Positions 1 through 10,098 of a stretch of DNA of 64,000 nucleotides are shown piece after piece. Location of the stretch: positions 118,581 to 182,580 of the forward strand of contig NZ_JAKIKU010000010.1 in the NCBI RefSeq assembly GCF_023283985.1, written 5' to 3'. A program made the translations under genes and the position numbers. The stretch is from Shewanella electrodiphila (lineage in GTDB: Bacteria > Pseudomonadota > Gammaproteobacteria > Enterobacterales > Shewanellaceae). The first letter of the stretch is position 1. Every line of letters starts with the position of its first letter. The notes below the pieces were generated by a model that made no database searches, was not told the origin of the DNA, and saw nothing but the letters and a program-made list of their open reading frames with translations.

Positions 1-1
1 T

Positions 2-412
2 AAAGACGTTATCAGTGTTCAGACAAACCTTGACGAAATGATCATTATTGATGCGCCTAGTGTCGTTGAGATTAAGCAGGCCCGGGAGCAGCAAGGTGTA
101 CGAGCTGATGTGATTGATATTGTGATCCCTGCTAATAAAGGCTTGGAATATAAATTATTGCTAAATGAATATGGCCACGTTGAATACCAGTGGAAAACCG
201 ATGGTGCAGCGCTATATTTTGATTTCCATGGTGAACCGCAAGGTGACACCACTGGCTATTACGAAAGCTACAGCATCAGCACCTCTAATCAGGTCAAAGG
301 CTCGTTAACCACACCATTTTCAGGCTCCCACGGATGGTATTGGAAAAACAATTCAGGCCGCGACATTACAGTTCAGCTAACCACCAAAGGACAATATTTA
401 GTTAAAGAATAA
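2..412 (+). CDS. C-terminal part of a membrane-anchor family protein (partial)
   Basis: The reading frame is open from base 2, so the gene starts outside the window and only its last 136 codons are seen. The internal ATG at 38 is probably not the start. The C-terminal half carries a pattern I associate with proteins annotated as transmembrane anchor proteins: EYKLLLNEYGHVEYQWKTDG, then YFDFHGEPQGD, and a terminal SGSHGWYWKNNSG. The family normally has one N-terminal membrane helix, here off the edge, and an extracytoplasmic beta-rich domain. Its role is not known to me; in other genomes such genes often sit beside transport or HupE/UreJ-type genes. A 12-bp hairpin follows six bases after the stop codon. 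Confidence 0.6.
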   Translation, partial: KDVISVQTNLDEMIIIDAPSVVEIKQAREQQGVRADVIDIVIPANKGLEYKLLLNEYGHVEYQWKTDGAALYFDFHGEPQGDTTGYYESYSISTSNQVKGSLTTPFSGSHGWYWKNNSGRDITVQLTTKGQYLVKE

Positions 413-417
413 TCCAG

Positions 418-445
418 ACACAGCCCATAGCCATATGGGCTGTGT
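418..445 (+). terminator. Hairpin after the first gene
   Basis: A perfect 12-bp inverted repeat (ACACAGCCCATA / TATGGGCTGTGT) with a 4-base loop begins six bases after the stop codon. Only a weak T-rich tail (TTCTAT) follows, so it may be a poor intrinsic terminator or an mRNA-stabilising stem. Confidence 0.55.
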
Positions 446-637
446 TCTATGATGAGCACCTCTGTCATACCTACCATTTAATGTTGATTTTTTGTAAATA
501 AACCAGTAAAAAAGTATAACTTTTTGTTCCTATATATTAGTATCAAAATAGCTTCATAGAAGAAGTAAATTTAGTAAAAATATTAATTATCATAGTTTTA
601 TTTTTAATTATAAAATTTAAAGCAAGGGATTGGCTTA

Positions 638-3600
638 ATGACTTGGTGCTCTACTCTATCAAAATCTTTTTTTTGTACTCAAATATCACGTTTTTTAACC
701 TTAGCAGTTTCCCCTTTATTTCTATGCTTGCTTTCTTTCAATATCAACGCCCAAGACTTACAACCTTCCTTAAAACGACACAATTTAGATTCTCAATGGC
801 AAACAGGTCTTTATAAAGAGAAAGGATTACAACTAGCCCCTTTACCTAAGTGGGTAAAAACTGTTGAGCTACCCTTTCCTGCAGTACCTGATTTAGCCAA
901 TTTATCAGATGGTATTTATCATTTAGTCTTGGATAACCAGATTAGAGTTACAGACACAAATACATTTAAATTCAACCGCTATGCAACCAAAGCAGTTTCA
1001 GCAAAAGGGTTGCAGTATATATCTCAAATTACCATAGATTATGACCCTCAATATCAACAAGTGTTATTTCATGGTATTAAGCTATATCGAAATGGAGACG
1101 TTATCGACAAAACCTTCGATAGTCAGTTCACTTTAGATAAAAGTGACTCAGCAAATGACCTCATATATGACGGAACATTGACAGGGTTTTGGCTCATAAA
1201 TGATGTACGATTAGGAGACGTTATTGAATATAGCTATACACTAGAGGGAAGAAACCCGGTTTATCGCTCTAACTTTTCATATCAACGCTCTCTTCAGTGG
1301 AGCATTCCCATCCACCAGCAGTTTTTAAGAATTCTTTGGGCTAAATCTGAGCCTCTTGAATATAAATTTCATAACACTGAAAAACAATTTACAGTGACAA
1401 AACTAGGTAAAGAAACTGACTATCAAGTTTTACAACAAGATGTCCCTCCATTAAGTGTTAGTTCAGATGCTGCGTCTTGGTATTCACCATACTCTGCCGT
1501 AGAAGTCAGCAGTTACTCAAACTGGGAATCCGTCGTACAATGGGCATTACCATTGTTTGAAAATCAGATAGATACTTCAGCTGCTATTGCTGAGAAAGTT
1601 AATCAGATAAAACAGCAAACTAATGATCCCAAACAACAGCTTATTCTTGCATTAAAATTTGTACAGAATGATATTCGATATATGGGAATTGAAATTGGAA
1701 GCAATAGCCATTTTCCAGCCAAAGCAAGTGAAACTATCAATAAGCGATATGGCGACTGCAAAGATAAATCTGTCATCCTAATTGCATTACTGAGAGCTCT
1801 CAATATTGATTCGTATGCAGTGTTAGTCAATTCGCAGAACGGTAAAGCATTAGACATCAAATTACCGTCTGCACAACTTTTTAATCATGCCATAGTCAAA
1901 GCTGAATTAGATAATAAAGTGTATTGGCTTGACCCAACACTGTTAAATCAAGGTGTTACTCTGGAGACGCTTTACCAGCCTGATTATGGTTTCGGCCTCG
2001 TTGTCAAAAAAGGCGTAAATAAACTTGAATCACTTAGAAATTCACAAAGTGGAAGCACTGTTAAATTTGAAGAGTATTACGATTTAAGTAACGGAATTGA
2101 AGGCCCATCATCATTCAAATCGACTATTGATTTACAAGGGGAAAAAGCTAGAAGTTTACGCGCTAGACTTGATAGAAATAGCATTACAGAGTTATCTGAG
2201 AGCTACGCTAGTTACTACAACAATATTTTCAATGGGGTAGAAATATCTCAGCCACTTACTGTAAATCATTCACCAAACAATGGCATCACAACAATTACCG
2301 AGCATTACTCTCTTCGTTCTCCTTGGAGTTTAGGCGATGATGACGGTTACAGTATTTATTTTTATGAAAGCCAAATATCCCCTTACATTAGTATGCCTGA
2401 GGGATTTGGAACGCGAGATATATCACTATCACACCCTCTACTCATTGAAGGTGTAATAACAGCCAAACTAAGGCCTCAAAATTGGGAATTTGACCCTGAA
2501 ACGATAAAAGAAAATAACTCATTTTTTAACTTTTCATTTAACGTGTCATTTGATAGTAACACTAATGAATTAACGCTTAAGTACCAATACGAGTCAAAAA
2601 CTGATCGAGTAACTTCCGTTCAATTAGATGAATATACAGAGGCTTTGGCTAAATTGGCTAGCCTTGATTCATATGGCATTGTAGATTTTAATAATCCTGC
2701 TCCCGTAAAACCCGAAGAAACCTCTTCTGATTTATCTCAATCAATTGCTGAGTTGGGTGGCTTAATTTATTGGTTTATTGCCAGCGCTTTATTCGCTATT
2801 GGAGGGTTGTTTACCATTGCCAGCTTATTGAATGAACAGAGTAAGCAAGGCAATACAAATTTCTATCCTATTTCCATCAAAAAATTTATCTTACTTAGCC
2901 TTTTCTCCTTCGGTTTATATATACCTTATTGGTCTTATAAAAACTGGCAGTACATTAAAGAAGTTAAACGACCTGATATCTGGCCCATTGCAAGAGCGCT
3001 GTTTAATCCTTTCTGGTTTTATGCATTATTCATGTGGATGGAAGTTGATAGTGAGCAAAGAGATAAACGTTCATGGCTAATTCCGACATGGGCTGCAGGA
3101 TTTTGCTTTTTCAGTTTATTAATTTACAACGGATTGAATAATCGTTTAGACCTCGCATTCATCACTTTTATCATTCCGATAGCGTTATTTCTACCATTAG
3201 TGAAATATGCCAACAAGGTTAATGGTAAGGATTCGCTTGCTTACCTCAATAATTCAAAAATTTTCATTCGAAATTGGATATTCATCACTTTTGCAAGTCC
3301 ATTAATCATAATGATGATTGCACAGGAGGTTAATTTAATTGCTTCCGATGATGTTATTGAAGGAAAAAAATTATGGGGTCATGATATCCACTTTATGCAG
3401 CAACATAAGATGATCCAACAAGATTCTATTCCAATATATTTTTACAGCGAATCATTTTTCAACCAACAAACCGCAGGTAATGGCTTTACTCATCAAGAAG
3501 TCTTTAGCTATTGGACTGAAGAGCAACAATTGCAATGGATGACAGCAAAGCTCTCTTTGGTTAAAGATATTACAGTTGAGTACAGTAACTCCGAGACTGA

Positions 3601-3739
3601 AGATACTGAGATAACCGTCATATTAAATGATGACGAAGAGTTTCTTCTTTTTGTCACTGCAGTATCAGGACAAGATAAAACATTTGTCGAAGAGTTATTG
3701 CGCCAATGGAAAGCTAATCAGATTACCGCTCAACTTTAA
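638..3739 (+). CDS. DUF3857/transglutaminase-like membrane protein
   Basis: A 1033-residue protein with a signal peptide ending near NINAQ (about residue 39). Residues about 70-330 match the DUF3857 pattern, a beta-rich extracytoplasmic domain. Next comes a transglutaminase-like core with the Cys in YGDCKDKSVIL (about residue 380) and downstream His and Asp candidates in FNHAIVKAELDNKVYWLDPT, which together suit a Cys-His-Asp triad. The C-terminal third differs from typical members: a hydrophobic helix (GLIYWFIASALFAIGGLFTI), several more membrane segments (SIKKFILLSLFSFGLYIPYWSYK, then others to about residue 890) and a soluble tail of roughly 110 residues. Start ATG at 638 has an AAGGGA-type ribosome site. 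It stands alone and ends at a bidirectional terminator shared with the nucleotidase gene. Substrate and role are unknown; a periplasmic peptidase or crosslinking-like activity is only inferred. Confidence 0.75.
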   Translation: MTWCSTLSKSFFCTQISRFLTLAVSPLFLCLLSFNINAQDLQPSLKRHNLDSQWQTGLYKEKGLQLAPLPKWVKTVELPFPAVPDLANLSDGIYHLVLDNQIRVTDTNTFKFNRYATKAVSAKGLQYISQITIDYDPQYQQVLFHGIKLYRNGDVIDKTFDSQFTLDKSDSANDLIYDGTLTGFWLINDVRLGDVIEYSYTLEGRNPVYRSNFSYQRSLQWSIPIHQQFLRILWAKSEPLEYKFHNTEKQFTVTKLGKETDYQVLQQDVPPLSVSSDAASWYSPYSAVEVSSYSNWESVVQWALPLFENQIDTSAAIAEKVNQIKQQTNDPKQQLILALKFVQNDIRYMGIEIGSNSHFPAKASETINKRYGDCKDKSVILIALLRALNIDSYAVLVNSQNGKALDIKLPSAQLFNHAIVKAELDNKVYWLDPTLLNQGVTLETLYQPDYGFGLVVKKGVNKLESLRNSQSGSTVKFEEYYDLSNGIEGPSSFKSTIDLQGEKARSLRARLDRNSITELSESYASYYNNIFNGVEISQPLTVNHSPNNGITTITEHYSLRSPWSLGDDDGYSIYFYESQISPYISMPEGFGTRDISLSHPLLIEGVITAKLRPQNWEFDPETIKENNSFFNFSFNVSFDSNTNELTLKYQYESKTDRVTSVQLDEYTEALAKLASLDSYGIVDFNNPAPVKPEETSSDLSQSIAELGGLIYWFIASALFAIGGLFTIASLLNEQSKQGNTNFYPISIKKFILLSLFSFGLYIPYWSYKNWQYIKEVKRPDIWPIARALFNPFWFYALFMWMEVDSEQRDKRSWLIPTWAAGFCFFSLLIYNGLNNRLDLAFITFIIPIALFLPLVKYANKVNGKDSLAYLNNSKIFIRNWIFITFASPLIIMMIAQEVNLIASDDVIEGKKLWGHDIHFMQQHKMIQQDSIPIYFYSESFFNQQTAGNGFTHQEVFSYWTEEQQLQWMTAKLSLVKDITVEYSNSETEDTEITVILNDDEEFLLFVTAVSGQDKTFVEELLRQWKANQITAQL

Positions 3740-3811
3740 AATTACACCTTATTTTATTCAGTGTTGAATACAACATTTGATAAGCGCATAGACACTTTTC
3801 AAATTGCCAAT

Positions 3812-3848
3812 AAAAAACCCTGCTTAGGTCTTAAGCAGGGTTTTATTA
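3812..3848. terminator. Bidirectional terminator between convergent genes
   Basis: The stem CCCTGCTTA / TAAGCAGGG is flanked by an A-run on the left and a T-run on the right. It can stop transcription from both the gene ending at 3739 and the minus-strand gene ending at 3910. Confidence 0.85.
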
Positions 3849-3909
3849 TGAAATCAGTCAACGTTATGGTTGCTTCATCATAGGTAAATGACGCAATTAA
3901 CTATGCTAA

Positions 3910-6039
3910 TTACTTAGCAGCACAGTTGAATTCGCCGTTGTAGTCAAAGTTGAAGTTGTAGATAGTGAAACCTTCAGTACCTTCTTTAGTTCCATCTTCC
4001 TGCTCAGTTGAAAGACCAGTAATTTCATTGGTCGCACAACGGAAGGCTTCTTCTAGCTTTGCAGAAGCAAATGACACGCTAGTAGTATTTGGCGCTTCTA
4101 ACTGGAATACTTTAGCGTTAGGGAATTCAAGCTCATTTCCTTCTTGCATCTCTAAGCGATCAGCTAAGTAGAACTGAACTAATTCACGGTTAACGAACGC
4201 AGCTTCTTCTTTTACAACAACTGCATTATCAACACCAGGCATACCCGAGTTAGACGCACGGTAGTTGTTCGTGATGACATAAATTTCAGCATCATCAGCA
4301 ATTTCGGTACCGTAATACGTCAGGCTTGTAAGCTGCTCATTTTCAGTTTCTGTGTAGTTGAAGCCATCAATCTCAGTAAAGCGAGATCCATTTTCAACGT
4401 TAACAGTGTATTTAAGTAGCCCCTCACCTGAATCACTAAAACCACCGAAGAACGCATCAAAGTTGTAACCAGGGAATTCTTCTACTAGGAAGGTTTCACC
4501 CTCTGCCAATGGTAGGCTGCGGTAAGCATTAGAATTAATCCACTCAATCCAACGCTTCATATCAGCACCAGTCATTTTTAAAACGGCTGGCGTGTTGTTG
4601 TCGAATACATAAATGTCAGCAACAGATGCGTTAGTTAGCTCGCCTTCTTGAATGTTGGTGTAATCAGCTCCGCCGTTACGACCAGACTTAAATGGCGCTG
4701 ATACTGATAGGAATAAAGCATCTTCAGATGCATCAGCAAACTCACCTTCAGCTTTCCACTTGTGTAGTTGATGAAGCTGAGCTTCATTCACTACTTGAAT
4801 AGATAAATCAGGTACTACTTGTGGGAAGAAGCTGTTCATGTTGACGTCGATTTCAGCAATCGTTTCAGCCATGTATTCAACAGTGCCTTCATGTTCAGTA
4901 ACGACTAAATCTTCAACGGCACCATCTGAACCTTCAACTAAAGAGCGAAGCTCAGCCGTTGAATGGTTATGATCGACAGACCAAGTTTCACCGCCGTCAT
5001 TAGAATTAAGTTTTAAGTCAATCACACCTAATTTCGCGCCCCAGTAACCAGGCATTACAGCTGGAATACCATTGATTAGGCCTTTTTCAGCGTCAACATC
5101 TGGGATATCACCGTACTCATCAGTTGAGTTAGGGAAATCACGATGATCATGTCCGAACATGATGGCATCGATATCATCAACATAACCTAAGTGAAGTGAT
5201 GCATTTTCAGCAAACTCGTCATCATTGTTGTTCAAACCAGAATGCGGAATAGCAACAATTACGTCAGCACCTTCTGCTTTCATAATTGGCACATAATGTT
5301 CAGCCGTTTTCTTAATATCAGAAACAACCACATTACAGACTAAATGAGATGCATCCCAACCCATGATATCTGGCGGAGTGAAACCAATAACACCTACTTT
5401 TACAGTATGTGCTTTACCATCATCAGCGATAAATTCACGATCTAAAATCACATATGGGTTATACATATGCTCAGCGGTGTCATAGAAGTCTTCAGTAATG
5501 CGAACTTCACATTCTTCAGTTGCATTACTCACCTTTTCAAGTGAATCATCAGCTTTCCAAACGTTAGCAGCAACATATGGGAACTCAGAACCTTTTAGCG
5601 CTTCATCAAGATAATCAAGACCATAGTTAAACTCATGGTTACCTAAGTTAGCAGCGTCATACTCTAGGTAGTTCATCGCCTTATAAACAGGGTGCATTTC
5701 ACCTTGTAAGTGCTCAGTACCTAAAGCTGCCATGTAGTCGCCCATTGGGCTACCTTGGATTAAGTCACCGTTGTCAAATAACATGCTGTTTGATACTTCT
5801 TTGCGGGTTTCTGCAATCACTAAAGAAGTACGTGCTAAGCCCCATTCAGGCAAGTTTGTTTCGTTATCTTCTTGGCTTACAAAGTAGTTGTAAGGCATAA
5901 CGTTAGTATGGATATCAGTCGTTTCCATTAAACGAAGATCGATACTAATCGAATCTTTTTTATCATCAGATGAATTACAACCCGCTAGTGCAGCAGCGAT
6001 ACTTGAAACAAGAAGAAGCTTCTTAGCATTAAATTTCAT
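3910..6039 (-). CDS. cpdB: CpdB-like 2',3'-cyclic-nucleotide phosphodiesterase / 3'-nucleotidase lipoprotein
   Basis: A 709-residue enzyme of the 5'-nucleotidase/CpdB superfamily. Enzymes of this type hydrolyse 2',3'-cyclic nucleotides and 3'-nucleotides outside the cytoplasm so nucleosides and phosphate can be salvaged. A lipoprotein signal is visible (LLLVSSIAAALAGC, Cys about residue 20). Metallophosphoesterase motifs follow: TTDIHTN (DxH), DNGDLIQGSP (GD), LGNHEFNYGLDY (GNHE) and IMFGHDHRDFP (GHDH). The C-terminal half is the substrate-specificity domain, with YVITNNYRASNSGMPGVDNA resembling the adenine-binding strand of CpdB. E. coli CpdB is a soluble periplasmic protein, so the lipid anchor is a difference. 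The gene stands alone with an unusually long AT-rich upstream region (6040-7256). Confidence 0.85.
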   Translation of the reverse strand: MKFNAKKLLLVSSIAAALAGCNSSDDKKDSISIDLRLMETTDIHTNVMPYNYFVSQEDNETNLPEWGLARTSLVIAETRKEVSNSMLFDNGDLIQGSPMGDYMAALGTEHLQGEMHPVYKAMNYLEYDAANLGNHEFNYGLDYLDEALKGSEFPYVAANVWKADDSLEKVSNATEECEVRITEDFYDTAEHMYNPYVILDREFIADDGKAHTVKVGVIGFTPPDIMGWDASHLVCNVVVSDIKKTAEHYVPIMKAEGADVIVAIPHSGLNNNDDEFAENASLHLGYVDDIDAIMFGHDHRDFPNSTDEYGDIPDVDAEKGLINGIPAVMPGYWGAKLGVIDLKLNSNDGGETWSVDHNHSTAELRSLVEGSDGAVEDLVVTEHEGTVEYMAETIAEIDVNMNSFFPQVVPDLSIQVVNEAQLHQLHKWKAEGEFADASEDALFLSVSAPFKSGRNGGADYTNIQEGELTNASVADIYVFDNNTPAVLKMTGADMKRWIEWINSNAYRSLPLAEGETFLVEEFPGYNFDAFFGGFSDSGEGLLKYTVNVENGSRFTEIDGFNYTETENEQLTSLTYYGTEIADDAEIYVITNNYRASNSGMPGVDNAVVVKEEAAFVNRELVQFYLADRLEMQEGNELEFPNAKVFQLEAPNTTSVSFASAKLEEAFRCATNEITGLSTEQEDGTKEGTEGFTIYNFNFDYNGEFNCAAK

Positions 6040-7256
6040 GATTACTCCAAAGAATTAATTTATTTCTTTCACTCAAGCCATTACCGCTTATTGAAGTTTA
6101 CTCATTCAATAAAGCAGTAATATTTAATTAATGTGTTCTAACATCGGTAAAGACGGCGATAAATTAAATAAGTTTAATAAACAAGTAAAGAAAGAAAATA
6201 TTACCAAATAGAAATATTTAACAATTAAAAATCAAACGACAGACACGTAAAAGGTTAGGCGCAAAGTAATAAACTAAAAATATAGTAATAAAAGTTACAA
6301 TCTAAGTTCAAAAAACGCCCTATAATAAACCATGATAAAATGACACCATTATTACAATCCTACTATTTAGCTTACTAATAGCATTCACAAGCAAATCTCA
6401 GTGAAACTTATCATCATCCCCTAACCATAAATTGCGATAAAAATGTGGCTAGGAGAGTGGGTTCAGTATTGAACGACAAGCAAAACAACGTTCACCATTA
6501 TGAACACAGACACAGAACTTAAAACAAAAACCCCAACAAACAACAACCTAACAAAAAACTATTGCGCAAATCATGTTGTAAAAGAAATAATTAATGTAAT
6601 TATATTTTTATAAATCAATAAAAATATAATATTTAGATTAAAAACAACCTGTTACGGATATTTTAAATATTAGAAATGATCTATGAATTTCAATTTTGAT
6701 CAAAACCAGAAAACCAATATCCACCTCCATTGTTAATTAAAACTTAGACTGCATTAGAAACAACAGAAAATAAATTATTTTTCACACCTGTCTGTAACAG
6801 CGATAAACACAGGCGCAAACAAATATTTAACCAAGAAACATAAACACAATAACAACCCCTGATTAATTAAAGGGTAAAACCAAAAATAAATTTCAACATA
6901 ATAAAAACTTAGTCTAATAATTAACGCACAACTGAAATATTGCCCGATTAATTACAAGCCACATTATTAGTTGCGGATTAAAATTTAAAATCCTATTTTC
7001 AAAACAATTGTTTTTTATAAAGCCACTGTAAAAGAGTTTTAAATATGCATATATTGACTTACATAGGAATGAAGTGTGAATTGAAATAATTTAAGTTCGA
7101 TAATAATGAAACGAATAATGAAATGAATAATGAAAGGCGGGAATATTGATAATGGCAAACTCTACATTGTTAGCCCTTTATCACGGGAACAATACACAAC
7201 CACTATCAAAGGTATGAATAGTGGCTGAGTGAAGTCTTGAATCGCGAAAGTTGGTG
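6040..7256. other. Long AT-rich region without a recognised gene
   Basis: About 1.2 kb between the divergent-facing upstream end of the nucleotidase gene and the 3' end of the DUF3144 gene. I see no open frame with coding character on either strand and no tRNA-like or riboswitch-like fold. It contains many A- and T-runs, a palindrome TTTTGATCAAAA near 6695 and a short 12-bp tandem repeat at 7102-7137. It probably holds the cpdB promoter and perhaps an undetected small RNA. Confidence 0.4.
7102..7137. repeat. Three tandem copies of a 12-bp unit
   Basis: The unit AATAATGAAANG occurs three times in a row with one variable base per copy. No function is evident; it may be slippage-derived. Confidence 0.6.
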
Positions 7257-7556
7257 CTACTTTTGCGTTTTACGGTATTGATCGAAATTAGCGATATAGT
7301 CGTCCATGTTACCTTCAAGCATCTTGCGATACTCTTCGACGTAATACTCCATCATATCCGCTTTTTTCTGCTGCATTTGTTCTGCACTCTCAAAACCTGT
7401 AGAACCGAACCAAGCGTTATAGCGCGATAGTGAATACATAAAAGAAGCGCTAATTTCACCAGTTTTAATTTCTGGGTCTTGGTTGTGCTCATTAGCCACG
7501 TTAATAAACTGGTTTGCACGATCGTAAAATGCTTTATTTGGAGCTGAATCTGACAT
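7257..7556 (-). CDS. DUF3144 family protein
   Basis: A 99-residue acidic, soluble, helix-rich protein that fits the DUF3144 pattern: FYDRANQFINVANE near the N-terminus, SASFMYSLSRYNAWF in the middle and YVEEYRKMLEGNMDDYI near the C-terminus. There is no signal peptide or membrane segment, so it is probably cytoplasmic. Start ATG at 7556 has an AAGGA ribosome site at good spacing. DUF3144 has no established function to my knowledge. The gene is monocistronic, with about 180 bases to the patatin gene upstream. Confidence 0.8.
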   Translation of the reverse strand: MSDSAPNKAFYDRANQFINVANEHNQDPEIKTGEISASFMYSLSRYNAWFGSTGFESAEQMQQKKADMMEYYVEEYRKMLEGNMDDYIANFDQYRKTQK

Positions 7557-7734
7557 GCTTAGGTCCTTAATAATGAGCCATTAGTGTGCCGACTTTGCGG
7601 CAAACCTTATCTATATTCAGATTAACGTGCTTTCACGTCTCTATACTGTAATGTTGTTCACACTCTACAATGGTGAGTTTTGATAACTGTGACCCGCATC
7701 ATTTTGCAGGTAAGTAAAACCAACTTAAGCTGAT

Positions 7735-10098
7735 TTAAAAGATCTTCCCTAGGGTCAAGTATACCGTTTTATGACGCAAGTCATTTATACCTACCCCTAA
7801 AACAGCAGGCCCGAACTCAGTTTCAGTACCGACAAAAATGCTCGACGCATAAATGAGATCGCCTAAATCGCGTTCACTCTTATACTGCCAAACATTGCCC
7901 ATCTCAGCTGAGACACCGAGATATACAGGAATGGCTTTACCTCCGAACCCATGCCAATCAATACGATATTGGTACACTAAAGACCCATAAGCTAACTGTG
8001 AGCCGACTAAGGCATCTTTATGTAAGCCGGATAAGTTGAGAAAACCACCCAATTTATGGGTATGAATTAAACTTACTTGGTTGCTGTCAGTACCACTAAG
8101 ATTAACTTTACTGATTAATGTATGTTGCCTGTAACTTTGAGCATGTTTGAAAACAAACTCATAATTAAACAGTTCAGTATCATCAAGCATCTCGCCTAGA
8201 ATAGGTACGACAACAGGTGCTAAGTTATCTTTGTTATAGGCGCCTCTAAGATAAAGCAAGGTGCCTTCACGGGGGAAACTATAACTGTCTAATGAGTCAT
8301 AGCTTAGCAATGCAAAACTAGAATAAGTGTCATAATCAATATCTAAGTTAAACACTGAATCGGTTTCAATATTGCCCTTTTCAGCCGAAAAACCTAACTC
8401 AAAAATCATGTCGTTAATCAAATTAATGCCAATCGCTGTGCTGACATGGTGAGCACTATTATCTGTACTGAGACCACGTTCGTTATCCCAGTAATACAAT
8501 TGCTCCTCTTGAGAGAATTGATATCGCGTTTTCCAGTAATAAGTATCGAGTGCATCTAAAGGTAAGCGGTATTCAGCGGCCAGTAACTTTTCTCGCCCAG
8601 AGGTGAGTTCGAAACGCAATTGAGCACGAGTGTCGGCCACATTATTCATCGTATACATCAAATCAAGCTTCAAATCAGACACTTCACCAAAGTCTTCTTC
8701 CCATGAAAAGCCAATATCAAAAAAATTAGGCCCCCAACTTTTTTGCTGCGCGTTGAGTACCAGTTGTTTATTATTATCGTCGTCACGGACAGTTTCGACT
8801 TCTACTCGCTCAAATTCATTTAATGCGTACACTCTATCTATTGCTGCAACGATATCTTCAGCCTCAGGTCTATCACCCTCTTTGACTGCAAAAGCCGATT
8901 CAATCTGCTTGTTATCCACCATACTGTTATTGACCATTGTTATCTGGTGGATAGACTGCTGCTGGAAAGAAAGTAATGATTGCTTATAAGCTAGGCGTTG
9001 AGATTGATACTGCTGATAGTATTCCGGCGTTGCTTGCAGTGATAATAATTGTTGCTGATGCTCAATCGCCGCCTGCTCACCATTACTAAAACCCAGTGGC
9101 ATGCTGCTAAAGTCTGTCGTATCTAGCAGGCTAATGTCTGGTCGAATAAGAATATCTTGTGGTTGTAAATTTTCGATTTGTTGAACCGCATTCGCGCGAG
9201 TCATGATGGTAGAAAGCTGGCCTAATATGGAGAAGCTATCTTTTAGCTCAGTTTTAGGCGCTAGTTCTGCGCCAATATCAATCGCAATAACGACATCTGC
9301 GCCCATTTTTCTAACGGTATCCGCAGGCATGTTACTCACCATCCCACCATCAACTAAATACATCCCCGCTATTTCTACAGGTTGTAATATGCCAGGAACA
9401 GAAGCAGACGCCTGCAATGCCTTTAACAAGTTACCAGATTCAAGTACCACGGCATTACCGCTACTGATATCAGTGGCTATCGCTTTAAACGGAATTGCAA
9501 GGTTGTCAAACGAGTCTTGCTTAGGCACCAAGCCTGCTGAGCGAATATATAGATTACCCATTGTCTGGCCACGAAGTACGCCCTGAGGCATAAGAATCTC
9601 ACCATCAAGCGAGCCAAATTCAAAAGGAAGATTAAATCGATCAAAATCTTGTTTATCATGATAATTTAATGCTTTACGCGGCACGGCATCATCAAAACCA
9701 CTGGTCCAATCTAGGTTTAGCATGATTTCTTCAATATCATCAGCACTATAGCCCAACGCATAAAGTCCACCAACATAAGCACCAATACTGGTGCCAGCAA
9801 TATAATCTACCGCAATCTGATTTTCTTCAAGATAGCGCAACACCCCAACATGGGCTGCACCTTTAGCTCCGCCGCCGCTCAGCGCTAACCCAACTTTTAA
9901 ACGTGGTGATTTATCGACTTCAATATGACTGCTATCAACGTCTTTTTGAGGTATAGCCGTTTCTAATAATGGCGCTTCGACCCATTGAGGAGCGACATTT
10001 GTTAACTCGCTCTTTGAGGCGAGTACATCGCTTTGTGCGTAAACCAGGGTGGGGGAAAAACCACACAGCGTGATTAAACATATTGTAAACCGCACCAT
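7735..10098 (-). CDS. Patatin-like phospholipase with POTRA and outer-membrane barrel (type Vd-like)
   Basis: The N-terminal patatin (PNPLA) domain has the oxyanion loop GGGAKGAAH, the nucleophile elbow GTSIGAYVGG and the catalytic Asp motif DGGMVSNMPAD. A POTRA-like segment follows (YALNEFERVEVET). The C-terminal half reads as a 16-strand BamA/TpsB-like barrel ending in LGKIF with a terminal Phe, as outer-membrane proteins do. This is the architecture of PlpD-type Vd autotransporters, which present or release a phospholipase at the cell surface. I chose the ATG at 10098 because it gives a clean signal peptide (MVRFTICLITLCGFSPTLVYAQ). A GTG at 10188 in frame adds 30 Lys/Trp/Gln-rich residues encoded partly by a short repeated DNA stretch, and it cannot be excluded as an extended signal region. 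No terminator is obvious downstream. Confidence 0.85.
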   Translation of the reverse strand: MVRFTICLITLCGFSPTLVYAQSDVLASKSELTNVAPQWVEAPLLETAIPQKDVDSSHIEVDKSPRLKVGLALSGGGAKGAAHVGVLRYLEENQIAVDYIAGTSIGAYVGGLYALGYSADDIEEIMLNLDWTSGFDDAVPRKALNYHDKQDFDRFNLPFEFGSLDGEILMPQGVLRGQTMGNLYIRSAGLVPKQDSFDNLAIPFKAIATDISSGNAVVLESGNLLKALQASASVPGILQPVEIAGMYLVDGGMVSNMPADTVRKMGADVVIAIDIGAELAPKTELKDSFSILGQLSTIMTRANAVQQIENLQPQDILIRPDISLLDTTDFSSMPLGFSNGEQAAIEHQQQLLSLQATPEYYQQYQSQRLAYKQSLLSFQQQSIHQITMVNNSMVDNKQIESAFAVKEGDRPEAEDIVAAIDRVYALNEFERVEVETVRDDDNNKQLVLNAQQKSWGPNFFDIGFSWEEDFGEVSDLKLDLMYTMNNVADTRAQLRFELTSGREKLLAAEYRLPLDALDTYYWKTRYQFSQEEQLYYWDNERGLSTDNSAHHVSTAIGINLINDMIFELGFSAEKGNIETDSVFNLDIDYDTYSSFALLSYDSLDSYSFPREGTLLYLRGAYNKDNLAPVVVPILGEMLDDTELFNYEFVFKHAQSYRQHTLISKVNLSGTDSNQVSLIHTHKLGGFLNLSGLHKDALVGSQLAYGSLVYQYRIDWHGFGGKAIPVYLGVSAEMGNVWQYKSERDLGDLIYASSIFVGTETEFGPAVLGVGINDLRHKTVYLTLGKIF

